NCBI RefSeq assembly: GCF_015732185.1
Contig: NZ_WIQM01000008.1
Span: 310,001 to 374,000 of the forward strand
Source of the DNA: Pectinatus haikarae
GTDB taxonomy: Bacteria; Bacillota; Negativicutes; Selenomonadales; Selenomonadaceae
Direction: 5' to 3'
Length of the DNA stretch: 64,000 bases
The notes under the pieces were generated by a model. The model worked only from the letters and a program-made list of their open reading frames with translations, searched no databases and was not told where the DNA came from. Positions 40,729 through 49,468 of this stretch are shown one piece after another. The position numbers and the translations under genes are program-made. Every line of letters starts with the position of its first letter. Position 1 is the stretch's first letter.

Positions 40729-42333
40729 ATGCTGCAGTTAAATAGAAAAAATGTTGCTGCATATAGGGAACAATGGGAAGATGCAGGTATAAAAACGTAT
40801 AATTTTTCTGATAGTGAGGTTATTGAAAAAACTGAATCAAAGCCGCAATGGCTGCATTTTGGCGGGGGAAATATATTTCGTGCATTTATAGCCCGCCTGC
40901 AGCAGGAGCTTTTGGAAAGAAATCTGGCAGCAACTGGTATTATAGTCGCTACAACTCATAATAAGGAAGTAATAACTAAACTGTATCGCCCTTATGACAA
41001 CCTGAGTGTAGCGGTGACCATGCACGCAAATGGTGATTTTACAAAAAAAATTATTGGCAATATAACGGAAGCACTTGTTTGCGATTCAGCGGAAGAAGAT
41101 GACTGGCAGCGTCTGAAAGAAATAATCGCGGCACCGTCGCTGCAGATAGTAAGTTTCACAATTACGGAAAAAGCATATAAATTAAAGGACCATAACGGAA
41201 ATTATTTTGAAGATGCAGCAGAAGATATGAAGAAGGGCCCTGAAAATCCGCAAAGTCCAATGGGGTGCATAACATCTTTACTCTATACACGGTATAAGGG
41301 CGGCGGACAACCGATAGCTTTTCTAAGCTTGGATAATTGTTCACACAATGGCGATAAAATAAAAGAGGCAGTACTACATTTTGCTGAAACATGGGAAAAG
41401 AATAAACTGATTTGTTCAGGATTTTCTGCATATATCAATGACAAGAATAAAGTCGCGTTTCCTTGGAGTATGATTGATAAAATCACACCACAACCGTCTG
41501 AGAAAGTTCGCATACATTTAAAAAAATGCGGTTTTAAAAATGCCGATGCGATTCATACGGAAAAAAGTGAGTGCTCATTATTCGTTAATGCTGAAAAAAC
41601 GGAATATCTTGTTATAGAAGATAAATTTCCCAACGGGCGGCCTCCATTAGAAAAGGCAGGGGTTATTTTTACAGATAAAGATACGGTGGATAAAATTGAA
41701 CATATGAAGGTGTGCACTTGCCTTAATCCGCTGCATACGGCATTGGCTGTATACGGTTGTCTGCTGGGATATACTCTGATAGCCGATGAAATGAAAGATG
41801 TGGAATTGAAAAAATTCATTGAGCTTATAGGATATAAAGAGGGTCTGCCTGTTGTAACAGATCCTAAAGTTCTTAATCCGAAGAAGTTCATTGATGAAGT
41901 CATAAAAGAACGTTTCAATAATCCTAATGTACCTGATACACCGCAGCGTATAGCATCTGATACTTCTCAAAAAGTGGGTATTCGCTTTGGCGAAACAATA
42001 AAAGCCCACGGGAAAAAAGCGGCGGAACTTGAATATATTCCGCTTGCCATAGCAGGCTGGTGCAGGTATTTATTAGGGATAGATGATGCAGGGAATGTTT
42101 TCACTCCCAGTCCTGATCCCTTGCTCAAATACCTACAAGATAATTTGACAGGCATAAAAGTGGGTGAACCAGATACAGCAAAAGGGAAATTGACAGAAAT
42201 TTTGTCAAATAAAAATATTTTCGGCATTAATCTTTATGAGGTTGATTTGGGCAAAAAAGTGGAAAAGTATTTTGGTGAATTAATCTCAGGGAAAAATGCA
42301 GTAAGAAATGTTCTAAAAAAATATGTCCGGTAA
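40729..42333 (+). CDS. uxuB: Fructuronate reductase / mannitol dehydrogenase family
   Basis: A 534-residue long-chain dehydrogenase of the mannitol dehydrogenase family. It has WLHFGGGNIFRAFIA (nucleotide-binding loop) near residue 40, the FPWSMIDKITP block, and the catalytic lysine region in CTCLNPLHTALAVYGCLLGY. It reduces D-fructuronate to D-mannonate with NADH, directly upstream of uxuA in the pathway. Ribosome site AAGGAGG. Adjacent to uxuA in one operon. Confidence 0.88.
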   Translation: MLQLNRKNVAAYREQWEDAGIKTYNFSDSEVIEKTESKPQWLHFGGGNIFRAFIARLQQELLERNLAATGIIVATTHNKEVITKLYRPYDNLSVAVTMHANGDFTKKIIGNITEALVCDSAEEDDWQRLKEIIAAPSLQIVSFTITEKAYKLKDHNGNYFEDAAEDMKKGPENPQSPMGCITSLLYTRYKGGGQPIAFLSLDNCSHNGDKIKEAVLHFAETWEKNKLICSGFSAYINDKNKVAFPWSMIDKITPQPSEKVRIHLKKCGFKNADAIHTEKSECSLFVNAEKTEYLVIEDKFPNGRPPLEKAGVIFTDKDTVDKIEHMKVCTCLNPLHTALAVYGCLLGYTLIADEMKDVELKKFIELIGYKEGLPVVTDPKVLNPKKFIDEVIKERFNNPNVPDTPQRIASDTSQKVGIRFGETIKAHGKKAAELEYIPLAIAGWCRYLLGIDDAGNVFTPSPDPLLKYLQDNLTGIKVGEPDTAKGKLTEILSNKNIFGINLYEVDLGKKVEKYFGELISGKNAVRNVLKKYVR

Positions 42334-42355
42334 ATTTAAGGGGGAAATAATAAGT

Positions 42356-43372
42356 ATGAAAGCAATTGTAATTGAAAAACCAGGTGAAATTAATATTATT
42401 GACAGAGAAATACCAAATATAACGACAAACCAAGTGCTAATAAAAGTGAAAGCGGCAGGCATATGCGGCTCTGATGTTCATATATATCATGGAAAAAATG
42501 CTTTTGCAACTTATCCGCGAGTTGTAGGACATGAATTTGTAGGAGAAATCGTAAAAATAGGTAAAGATGTAAAAGGATTTCAGGAAGGTGATCGTGTAGC
42601 TGTTGATCCTGTAGTCTCATGTGGGGAATGTTATCCTTGTAAAATCGGACGTCATAATGTATGTAGGAACCTTCAAGTAATGGGAGTTCATATGGACGGG
42701 GGATTTCAAGAGTATGTGGCTGTTGAATATCAGCAATTATACAAATTGCCTGAAAATATTCCATGGGAAATAGCTGCGACAGTGGAACCTTTTTCAATAG
42801 GTGCACAGGTTGCTCATCGTGGACGTTTGAGTGCGAGTGATACGGTCCTTATTTGTGGAGCTGGTCCTATAGGATTAATTATATTACAAGTTGCAAAAAT
42901 GAAAGGTGCTAAAGTAGCTATACTGGATATTGTTGAGACACGTTTGAAAAAAGCTAAAGAGTTAGGAGCGGATAAGACTATTAATGGAAAAGAAAAAAAT
43001 ATCACAGAAGCAATTAATGAATTTACAAATGGTGAAGGTGTGAATTTGATTTATGAAGCTACGGGTAACAAAAATATATTGCAAACATGTATACGGGAAT
43101 TGCCATCACCGGCTGGACGGATTGTTGTATTAGGTTTTACTACAGATGAACTTTCATTTCGTCAGGTTGATATTATGAGCCGTGAATTGGAAATTATAGG
43201 GACACGGTTGAATAATCATCGATTTGCTGAAGTAATAGAATGGTTTAAACAGAATAGGGTTCAACAAAAGGAAATTATTACGCACACATTTCCATTTGAA
43301 AAAGCAAAAAATGCTTTTAAATTAAATGATGAAAAACCGGAAGAAGTTTTTAAAATTATACTTACTTTTTAA
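42356..43372 (+). CDS. Zinc-dependent dehydrogenase, L-gulonate/L-galactonate 5-dehydrogenase-like
   Basis: A 338-residue medium-chain dehydrogenase. Catalytic zinc: GICGSDVHIYHG and GHEFVG; structural zinc: CGECYPCKIGRHNVC; NAD fold: ICGAGPIGLIILQ. The VGVHMDGGFQEY-like segment (MGVHMDGGFQEY) recalls the E. coli LgoD/YjjN group, which oxidises L-gulonate or L-galactonate to fructuronate or tagaturonate; this would feed uxuB. ATG 42356 follows AAGGGGGA. Base composition is visibly more AT-rich than in uxuA and uxuB. Confidence 0.8.
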   Translation: MKAIVIEKPGEINIIDREIPNITTNQVLIKVKAAGICGSDVHIYHGKNAFATYPRVVGHEFVGEIVKIGKDVKGFQEGDRVAVDPVVSCGECYPCKIGRHNVCRNLQVMGVHMDGGFQEYVAVEYQQLYKLPENIPWEIAATVEPFSIGAQVAHRGRLSASDTVLICGAGPIGLIILQVAKMKGAKVAILDIVETRLKKAKELGADKTINGKEKNITEAINEFTNGEGVNLIYEATGNKNILQTCIRELPSPAGRIVVLGFTTDELSFRQVDIMSRELEIIGTRLNNHRFAEVIEWFKQNRVQQKEIITHTFPFEKAKNAFKLNDEKPEEVFKIILTF

Positions 43373-43433
43373 TTTGTAATTATCCATATATATAACAGCA
43401 AATATTAATTGAATAATGAGAGGCGGTAGTATT

Positions 43434-44774
43434 TTGAACCCAAAAAGTAACTATCAAATTGAAACACGAGAATTGGTAAAAGTTGCTGCAAGTGGATGGT
43501 TGGGAACAGCAATGGAATTTATGGATTTTCAGTTATATTCTCTTGCCGCAGCCATTGTATTTACAGAAATATTTTTCCCGAATACTGACCCTGCCATGGG
43601 ACTCATAATGTCCATGGGAACCTATGGCGCAGGCTACATTGCCAGATTGGTCGGAGCATGTATTTTCGGAAGAATGGGAGATAAACTGGGCCGGCGGACG
43701 GTGCTTTTTGCAACTATAACTTTAATGGGATTGGCATCTACTCTTATCGGTTTTTTGCCCACATATCAAGAGGTAGGTGTATTAGCTCCTATTGGATTGG
43801 TAGTTTTACGTATTTTTCAAGGATTGGGTGCTGGGGCAGAGATCAGTAGTGCAGGAGTTATGGTAGCGGAATTTTGTGAAACAAAACGAAGAGGGTTAAT
43901 TGGCAGTTTAGTTTGTTTGGGAACATCATCAGGAACTTTATTGGCTAATTTAATCTGGACAATTATCTTGATGACAATAAATAGAGAAGACGTACTCACA
44001 TGGGGGTGGAGAATCCCATTTTATGCATCCTTTGTAGTAATGATAGTTGCAATTTTGATAAGACTTTTTGTAAAAGAAAGTCCTGTTATGGCAGAAAAAA
44101 AGAAATTACTGGAAGTTGAGCGTGCAAAAAAAGTAACTGAAATAACTGATGTACAACGGAGTAATACAAAAGGTAAAAAAAGCTTTGCGGTTGCTCTGGG
44201 ACTGCGTTTTGGACAGGCCGGTAATAGTGGATTGCTGCAAACTTATTTGGCAGGATTCATTGTAACAGTTCTTGCTGTTCAAAAGACAGTTGCGACAGAT
44301 GCCAATATTATTTCATCACTTGTTTCATTTGTAACAATACCTATAGTAGGTTACTTAGGCGATCGATTTGGAAGAAGAAAAATGTATATGATTTTGTCAT
44401 TAGCCATGGCATTTTATGCTGTCCCGATGATGATTATGATAAACTCAAAGGATACATTAACATTGACAATAGCGATGATTATAGGATTGAATGTTGGCGT
44501 ACAAGGTTTATTTGCATTAGAAAACGTAACTTTGTCGGAATTATTTGGAGCTAAAAATAGAGTAACGCTTGTATCTTTGGCAAAAGAAATAGCAGGGCTT
44601 ATCGCCACAGGGTTCGGACCGCTAATTGCTGCAGGATGGGTATCGTCAACGACAGGAAGTTGGTGGCCTATTGCTATTATGATTATAATATTTTCATTAT
44701 CAAGTTTTTGGAGTGCTTATGCGGCAGAGGATGTAACGGGACGAGATTTAAATAAATTAGATGATGCTATGTAA
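43434..44774 (+). CDS. MFS transporter, metabolite:H+ symporter (MHS) family
   Basis: A 446-residue twelve-segment carrier. Family marks are GWLGTAMEFMDFQLYSLAA in TM1, GRMGDKLGRR in the loop after TM2, FQGLGAGAEISSAGVMVAE in TM4, and GYLGDRFGRRKMY in the symmetric loop of the second half. MHS carriers move organic acids (shikimate, 2-oxoglutarate, proline/betaine) with protons; here the likely cargo is a hexonate or hexuronate. The start is UUG at 43434 after a GAGAGGCGG site; an ATG at 43416 overlaps that site. Sampled lines are near 32% G+C, lower than the neighbours. Confidence 0.85.
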   Translation: MNPKSNYQIETRELVKVAASGWLGTAMEFMDFQLYSLAAAIVFTEIFFPNTDPAMGLIMSMGTYGAGYIARLVGACIFGRMGDKLGRRTVLFATITLMGLASTLIGFLPTYQEVGVLAPIGLVVLRIFQGLGAGAEISSAGVMVAEFCETKRRGLIGSLVCLGTSSGTLLANLIWTIILMTINREDVLTWGWRIPFYASFVVMIVAILIRLFVKESPVMAEKKKLLEVERAKKVTEITDVQRSNTKGKKSFAVALGLRFGQAGNSGLLQTYLAGFIVTVLAVQKTVATDANIISSLVSFVTIPIVGYLGDRFGRRKMYMILSLAMAFYAVPMMIMINSKDTLTLTIAMIIGLNVGVQGLFALENVTLSELFGAKNRVTLVSLAKEIAGLIATGFGPLIAAGWVSSTTGSWWPIAIMIIIFSLSSFWSAYAAEDVTGRDLNKLDDAM

Positions 44775-44797
44775 GATATAAAAAATTGTCTCATTAG

Positions 44798-44848
44798 CAG
44801 CAGAATATTTCATAAATATTGTTTTTATGAAATATTCTGCTGTTTTTG
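44798..44848 (+). terminator. Terminator of the uxu operon
   Basis: Perfect 19-pair hairpin (44798-44816, 44824-44842) followed by five U. Confidence 0.9.
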
Positions 44849-44917
44849 TTCATATTAAATTATAGATATTTTAGGTTCAGAAGGCTACAAAATGGCAAAT
44901 AGAAATCAGATCTGTAC

Positions 44918-44964
44918 TTGACTTCATGATAGACTATAATATACTAGTATTATAGTTTTTTATT
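44918..44964 (+). promoter_or_regulatory. Promoter and operator of the second GntR gene
   Basis: TTGACT (44918-44923), 16-base spacer, TATACT (44940-44945). ATACTAGTAT at 44941-44950 overlaps the -10 and lies in a longer imperfect palindrome (44933-44956). The same 10-base core is in the uxuA promoter. Confidence 0.65.
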
Positions 44965-44996
44965 AATACGAAAATACATACTAACGGAGTAACTTA

Positions 44997-45686
44997 ATGA
45001 TAGATTTAAAAATATCGGAAGCAAAAGAGAAAGAATCTGTTCGGGAATACGCATATCGTGTTTTACGGGAAAATATATTGAACCTGACCTTGGTACCGGG
45101 GACGGCTGTATCAGAGAAGGAGATTTCAGATATCCTGTCAATAAGCCGGACTCCTGCCAGGGAGGCTTTTATTCGTTTGGCGCAGGAGGGACTCTTGGAA
45201 ATATTACCACAGCGTGGGTCGTATATTTCAAAGATAGATACAGAACAGATCGCTGAATTTCGTTTTTTGCGTGTGACTATGGAGCAGGCGGTTATCAGGC
45301 TGGCATGCAGATATTTTCCGGACGAATTTAAAAGGAAATTGATAGAATGCCTTGAGGAACAGCGTTTATGTGTGGCAAATAAGAATTATGAAAGATTTTT
45401 CAAGCTGGATAATATGATGCATGATATTATATTCACCGGCTGTGAAAAACCACATATATGGAAAATTATTCAGGAGGCAAATTTAAATTATATACGGGCG
45501 CGTGTGCTTGACTTGTCTTCTAAGCAGAGCGAGATAGAGCTTTTATTTAGTCAGCATGAGGAAATTGTTAAATCAATAATAAACGCTGATGAGGAGCTGG
45601 GGTATGAGATCATAACAAAACATGTAAATAAGGTCATAAGTGATGTTCATGAGCTGCAGGAAAAATATATAGAGCTTTTTAAATAA
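44997..45686 (+). CDS. GntR family regulator (FadR subfamily), probable uxu regulator
   Basis: A 229-residue regulator. The winged helix (about 15-80) has VSEKEISDILSISRTPAREAFIRLAQEGLLEILPQRGSYIS. An FCD domain follows (about 90-215) with the metal ligands Asp in FKLDNMMH, His in MMHDI, and His in SQHEEIV and TKHVNKV. It likely responds to a hexuronate. Shared palindromes at its own promoter and at uxuA suggest autoregulation and uxu control. Confidence 0.87.
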   Translation: MIDLKISEAKEKESVREYAYRVLRENILNLTLVPGTAVSEKEISDILSISRTPAREAFIRLAQEGLLEILPQRGSYISKIDTEQIAEFRFLRVTMEQAVIRLACRYFPDEFKRKLIECLEEQRLCVANKNYERFFKLDNMMHDIIFTGCEKPHIWKIIQEANLNYIRARVLDLSSKQSEIELLFSQHEEIVKSIINADEELGYEIITKHVNKVISDVHELQEKYIELFK

Positions 45687-45742
45687 AAAAACAATGTACT
45701 TATTATAAAATTGCTTCCTATATAATAGGTACGTTGTTTTTC
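45687..45742. terminator. Bidirectional terminator after the second GntR gene
   Basis: Arms 45687-45707 and 45721-45741 (AAAAACAATGTAC.../...GTACGTTGTTTTT, few G-U pairs), between convergent genes. Confidence 0.85.
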
Positions 45743-46468
45743 TCATAAACGCAGAACATTCAGCAGAGAATCGCCATTTTGTTTGAGCCAAAGGCGATGC
45801 GCTTCAAATGAAGGATCATACTTTTTGACTATTTGCCAGAAGCTTGCGGAATGATTCATTTGCAGCAGATGGGCTGTTTCGTGGATAACCAGATAATCAA
45901 TTATCGCAGGAGGAGCCATCATTATACGCCAGTTATAATTAATGTTGTGTCTGGCGGAACAGCTGCCCCAGCGGCTTTTTTGATCACGGATCGTTATGTG
46001 TAAAACAGCTACCTGCATTTCCTCAGCCCAAAATGCAGTTCGCTGTGAAAGATGGAGTCGGGCCTGTTCCTTATACCAGGGAACAAAAATATCACTTAAT
46101 GGCAAAAAAATACTGCCCTCATATTTTACAATGACTTTTTCTCCGCTTACTTTTATGAGCGGCGGGGTACTTGCAAAAATGCGTTCTATATACAGGGGGG
46201 CGCCCTTGTATGTTATATATTTGTCATTGATAGGGGCATTGAGGGAAAGCTCTTCATAAGTCTGATCCTTTTTTTTTATCCAATCGGCATATCTGTATAA
46301 AATTTTGTATACTTCTTCATCAGTGGTATTATGGGGTGTTTTTATTAAAATATTACCGTGTGCTTTTAGAGCAATCGTTATTGTTTTTCTTTTTTGGCGC
46401 TCTTGTTTAAAAGTAAATAATTTATCGCCAAGTTTTATGCGCGGCATGCGGAATATCACCTTTTTCAT
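45743..46468 (-). CDS. YgjP-type (DUF45) zinc metallopeptidase
   Basis: A 241-residue protein of the YgjP/WLM-like group. The zinc motif HETAH (HExxH) is in YLVIHETAHLLQMNHSASFWQIV, with a third ligand region KYDPSFEAHRLWL downstream, and DQKSRWGSCS just before it, all family-typical. N-terminal half is a beta-rich substrate domain. Cytoplasmic; function poorly known, related to SprT and Wss1-type proteases. Monocistronic, convergent with the GntR gene. Confidence 0.85.
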   Translation of the reverse strand: MKKVIFRMPRIKLGDKLFTFKQERQKRKTITIALKAHGNILIKTPHNTTDEEVYKILYRYADWIKKKDQTYEELSLNAPINDKYITYKGAPLYIERIFASTPPLIKVSGEKVIVKYEGSIFLPLSDIFVPWYKEQARLHLSQRTAFWAEEMQVAVLHITIRDQKSRWGSCSARHNINYNWRIMMAPPAIIDYLVIHETAHLLQMNHSASFWQIVKKYDPSFEAHRLWLKQNGDSLLNVLRL

Positions 46469-46691
46469 AGCAGATTATCAATGGTACAGTTTTTGCAAAA
46501 ATATATGATCGTTTTGCAGGAAAGTTTATAACACTATAATAAAATTGTTTTCTATTTTTTACAATATGTTATAATAATATTATACAATATAATCAATAAA
46601 TAATGTCTTTCAATAGGCTGCGAATGTTTATTCAGGTGATGTTTTATACTGAAAGAAGGCTGAAAAGATTTTATTCGTGGGGGGTAGACTT

Positions 46692-47606
46692 ATGAAGTAT
46701 GTCATTTTAGGTGCCGGGGGAACAGGTGCCTGTATAGGCGGCTTCTTGGCAGCGGCAGGCAAGGATGTCACATTTATTGCCCGCGGACGTCACTTACAGG
46801 CAATGAATGAAAATGGGCTTATTATACATTCCGATAAAAAGGGCGAAATGCATTTAAAAAATATAAAGGCGATGAGTACCGAAGAATATAAGAGCAAGGC
46901 GGATGTTGTTTTTGTCAGCGTAAAGGGATATTCACTTGATGAAGTAGTTCCTTTTCTAAAGAAAGCGGCGGACAGGCATACTATCATTATTCCTATATTG
47001 AATATTTTCGGTACGGGTAAAGTATTAGCTGAAAAACTGCCTGGAAAAAATGTTTTAGAAGGGTGTATCTATATTGTTGCGTGGGTTTCTGCTCCCGGAG
47101 AGATAACACAAAGAAGTGATATTTTCAGAGTGGTCTACGGAACACGCGGGGAAACAGGCTTGCGTGTCCAGCTTGACAAAATCGCAGCCGATTTGCTTAC
47201 TGCGGGTATCGCTCCTGTTGTTTCGCAAAATATTGCCGAGGATACATATAGAAAGTTTACCTTTGTTTCACCAATGGCCGCTGTAGGAGCTTATTATGAT
47301 GTTACAGCTGAGGCTATGCAAAATAACGGAGAGTATCGCAGTGAGTTTTCTGCTGCCGTGAGTGAGACACTTGATGTAGGCAGAGCGATGGGGCTTAATC
47401 TGGATAGTGCTCTTTTGAATAAGAACTTATCTATTATGGATGCACTTACACCGGAAACAACGGCATCTATGCAAAAAGATTTGAAAAAAGGCGGCAAATC
47501 AGAGATCGATGGATTGGTTTTCGAGGTTGTCCGAATGGCTGAACGTTTTGGTGTGGCAGTTCCGTGTTATACTAAAATCGCAAAAAAGTTTGGCTTTAAA
47601 AATTGA
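46692..47606 (+). CDS. Ketopantoate reductase family protein (2-dehydropantoate 2-reductase)
   Basis: A 304-residue ApbA/PanE-type reductase. The N-terminal NADP motif is VILGAGGTGACIGGFL; the conserved KGYSLDEV segment carries the lysine-containing loop, and the C-terminal helical domain has RKFTFVSPMAAVGA and the ETTASMQKDLKKGGKSEIDGL motif. PanE makes pantoate for coenzyme A. Paralogues with other substrates are common and no other pan gene is nearby, so the gene symbol is withheld. ATG 46692 follows GGGGGG. Confidence 0.83.
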   Translation: MKYVILGAGGTGACIGGFLAAAGKDVTFIARGRHLQAMNENGLIIHSDKKGEMHLKNIKAMSTEEYKSKADVVFVSVKGYSLDEVVPFLKKAADRHTIIIPILNIFGTGKVLAEKLPGKNVLEGCIYIVAWVSAPGEITQRSDIFRVVYGTRGETGLRVQLDKIAADLLTAGIAPVVSQNIAEDTYRKFTFVSPMAAVGAYYDVTAEAMQNNGEYRSEFSAAVSETLDVGRAMGLNLDSALLNKNLSIMDALTPETTASMQKDLKKGGKSEIDGLVFEVVRMAERFGVAVPCYTKIAKKFGFKN

Positions 47607-47615
47607 GTAATAAAG

Positions 47616-47651
47616 AGTGTGGCTGATATTTATACGGCCACACTTTATTTT
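47616..47651 (+). terminator. Terminator after the PanE-like gene
   Basis: AGTGTGGC/GCCACACT (47616-47623, 47637-47644) followed by TTATTTT. Confidence 0.75.
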
Positions 47652-47700
47652 CGTTGCCGGAAATTAAAAGAATGCAGTTGACAGGAGGACAGGCAGTTAA

Positions 47701-48507
47701 GTGGAGGCAGTGCTTTTATTTATTATAGGTATAGGCGTGGGGGCTTTTGGCACTCTTGTTGGTATTGGCGGGGGACTTATAATGGTTCCGCTTTTTGTAC
47801 TGGTTATGACAGGCAAAGCGGATGCACCACCCAGCTTTTTCAACACGTTTCACACCGTTTCACAGGCAGTGGGAACATCTCTGGTGGGAATATTTTTAAA
47901 TACACTTTCAGGCACGCTTGCTTATATAAAACAAAAAAAAGTTTATTTTGATGCGGCAATTCCTTTTGCTGCTGCGACTTTACCGGGAGCGTTTATCGGA
48001 AGTTACGTTGATGATTACTTTACAGGAGAGCTTTTCGATATGCTTTTTGGCGTAATGCTAATAATTTTATCTGTGATTATGTATTGGAAATCTTCGGCTG
48101 CCAAAGCTAAGGTAGAATACTTTGACAAGGAGAATTTCAAATATTCCAAGAAGCTGGGTATCTTTATAAGCATATTTGTAGGTTTTTTATCCAGTGTGCT
48201 GGGAATAGGCGGCGGGGTTATACATGTGCCCTTGATGATATATGTTTTATCTTTTCCTCCGCATGTTGCCACTGCTACATCTCATTTTATATTGGCAATA
48301 TCTTCTTTTGCTGGATCTATATCGCATATTATGCTCAATCATGTCGTTTGGCAGCCAGCAATAGCTATCGGCGGCGGAACGGCAGTCGGTGCTCAGCTGG
48401 GAGCCAGTATATCGCAGAAAACTAAACCACGTATAATAGTCGTTTTGCTTTCTGCGGTCATGTGCATACTCGGGGTGAAATTGATTCTAATGGCCGGAAT
48501 CAGATGA
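47701..48507 (+). CDS. TauE/SafE family sulfite/anion exporter-like permease
   Basis: A 268-residue membrane protein with about eight hydrophobic segments arranged as two similar halves. Each half has the family glycine signature (GTLVGIGGGLIMVPLFVL near 18-35 and SVLGIGGGVIHVPLM near 165-179). The family moves sulfite, sulfoacetate or related anions. Start is GTG at 47701 with GGAGG twelve bases upstream. Single gene ended by a very long terminator shared with the Fur gene. Confidence 0.87.
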   Translation: MEAVLLFIIGIGVGAFGTLVGIGGGLIMVPLFVLVMTGKADAPPSFFNTFHTVSQAVGTSLVGIFLNTLSGTLAYIKQKKVYFDAAIPFAAATLPGAFIGSYVDDYFTGELFDMLFGVMLIILSVIMYWKSSAAKAKVEYFDKENFKYSKKLGIFISIFVGFLSSVLGIGGGVIHVPLMIYVLSFPPHVATATSHFILAISSFAGSISHIMLNHVVWQPAIAIGGGTAVGAQLGASISQKTKPRIIVVLLSAVMCILGVKLILMAGIR

Positions 48508-48510
48508 GAC

Positions 48511-48566
48511 AGCAAAATAAAATAAGCATAAACAGCAAAAGCTGTTTATGCTTATTTTATTTTGCT
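48511..48566. terminator. Bidirectional terminator between TauE and Fur genes
   Basis: A perfect 26-pair stem (48511-48536, 48541-48566) with a four-base AAAA loop and AT-rich ends serving both convergent genes. Confidence 0.92.
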
Positions 48567-48578
48567 GCGCAGGAAGAC

Positions 48579-49028
48579 TCAGCCTATTTTGAGATTGGAT
48601 TTTGCCTGACATTCGGGACAGACTCCGTAAAAATAGAACTGCTGGCCGGAAAGGTCATAAGAGGTGTTTTCAGCTACTGCCTTTATGGCAGGGGAAAAAT
48701 CAAACTGCATTATGTCCTCCACTTTATTGCAGACCGTGCAGCGAATATGGGGATGCAGTTCTACTACTGCATCATACCGAAGACTGTCTTCGCCGACATT
48801 GATAACCTGAATAAGCCCTATCTCTTTTAGAATATCGATAGTTTTGTAAATCGTAGCTAAACTCATTGTCGGATAATATGGCTGCAATTTATTGAAAATC
48901 ATTTCAGCATTAGGGTGTGCCTTTGTATTGCAGAGTACGTTATATATGGCTAACCGCTGCGGAGTTACTTTGAATCCTTTTTTTCGTAACAACGCCGTTA
49001 CTTTTTTGGCATCCATCATAATGTTCAT
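48579..49028 (-). CDS. Fur family metalloregulator (Fur/PerR-like)
   Basis: A 149-residue ferric-uptake-type regulator. It has the winged helix with VTPQRLAIYNVL and TMSLATIYKTIDILKEIGLI, the regulatory metal site HPHIRCTVC, and structural zinc cysteines CTVCNK and CPECQAK. The RYDAVVELHPHIRC pattern leans toward PerR, but subtype needs alignment. The ATG at 49028 has AAAGGA upstream. A PerR/Fur-box-like palindrome lies exactly in the spacer of its promoter, suggesting autoregulation. Confidence 0.87.
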   Translation of the reverse strand: MNIMMDAKKVTALLRKKGFKVTPQRLAIYNVLCNTKAHPNAEMIFNKLQPYYPTMSLATIYKTIDILKEIGLIQVINVGEDSLRYDAVVELHPHIRCTVCNKVEDIMQFDFSPAIKAVAENTSYDLSGQQFYFYGVCPECQAKSNLKIG

Positions 49029-49086
49029 GCGTCCTTTCGTAAAAAGATAAAATTAATTGTAAGTAATAGTTATTATTAGTAGACTT

Positions 49087-49115
49087 ATACTATGTTATTA
49101 TTCTAATAAAAACAA
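49087..49115 (-). promoter_or_regulatory. Promoter of the Fur/PerR gene with Per-box-like operator
   Basis: On the minus strand TTGTTT (49115-49110), 17-base spacer, TAGTAT (49092-49087). The spacer contains TTATTAT-T-CTAATAA (49095-49109), a 7-1-7 palindrome with one mismatch that matches the PerR/Fur box layout. The 230 bases from here to the tRNA hold only a CCCTG/CAGGG hairpin (49228-49250) and the tRNA promoter. Confidence 0.6.
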
Positions 49116-49264
49116 AGCTGTGTGTCAATATTTATAGATAAATTTTTATACTAAATAATAATTATCTACAAGAAAAATATGAAAGAGATTTATTTAATAA
49201 TAAAAACAATTTTTGGAGAATATAATTCCCTGATATTGCAGGGATATTATTTATGCCATTATAA

Positions 49265-49293
49265 TTGACAAGTTTCAAAAAAAATGATATCCT
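49265..49293 (+). promoter_or_regulatory. Promoter of tRNA-Ser
   Basis: TTGACA (49265-49270), 17-base spacer, TATCCT (49288-49293). Confidence 0.6.
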
Positions 49294-49335
49294 ATATATC
49301 GTTGCCAATAGAAAATTGTATTGTTGAGAGCATTT

Positions 49336-49425
49336 GGAGAGTTGTCCGAGTGGTTGAAGGAGCACGCCTGGAAAGCGTGTGTGCGGGAAACTGTACCGAG
49401 GGTTCGAATCCCTCACTCTCCGCCA
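49336..49425 (+). tRNA. tRNA-Ser (anticodon GGA)
   Basis: The acceptor stem GGAGAGT pairs with ACTCTCC, the anticodon loop is CTGGAAA (GGA), a long variable arm GTGTGCGGGAAACTGTAC is typical of serine tRNAs, and the T-arm GGGTTCGAATCCC and encoded CCA complete it. Confidence 0.96.
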
Positions 49426-49434
49426 TTGAAATCA

Positions 49435-49468
49435 AGGCTTCTGGCGTTTTTGTCGGAGGCTTTTTTGT
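49435..49468 (+). terminator. Terminator after tRNA-Ser
   Basis: AAGGCTTCTG pairs (three G-U) with CGGAGGCTTT, followed by TTTTTTG. From here to 49690 no gene or further motif is supported. Confidence 0.6.

Noticed and set aside
34182-45686. Genomic island or integrated element containing the sugar-acid genes
   Set aside because: No integrase, flanking tRNA or attachment repeats are visible; only the gene pair at 42356-44774 has odd composition.
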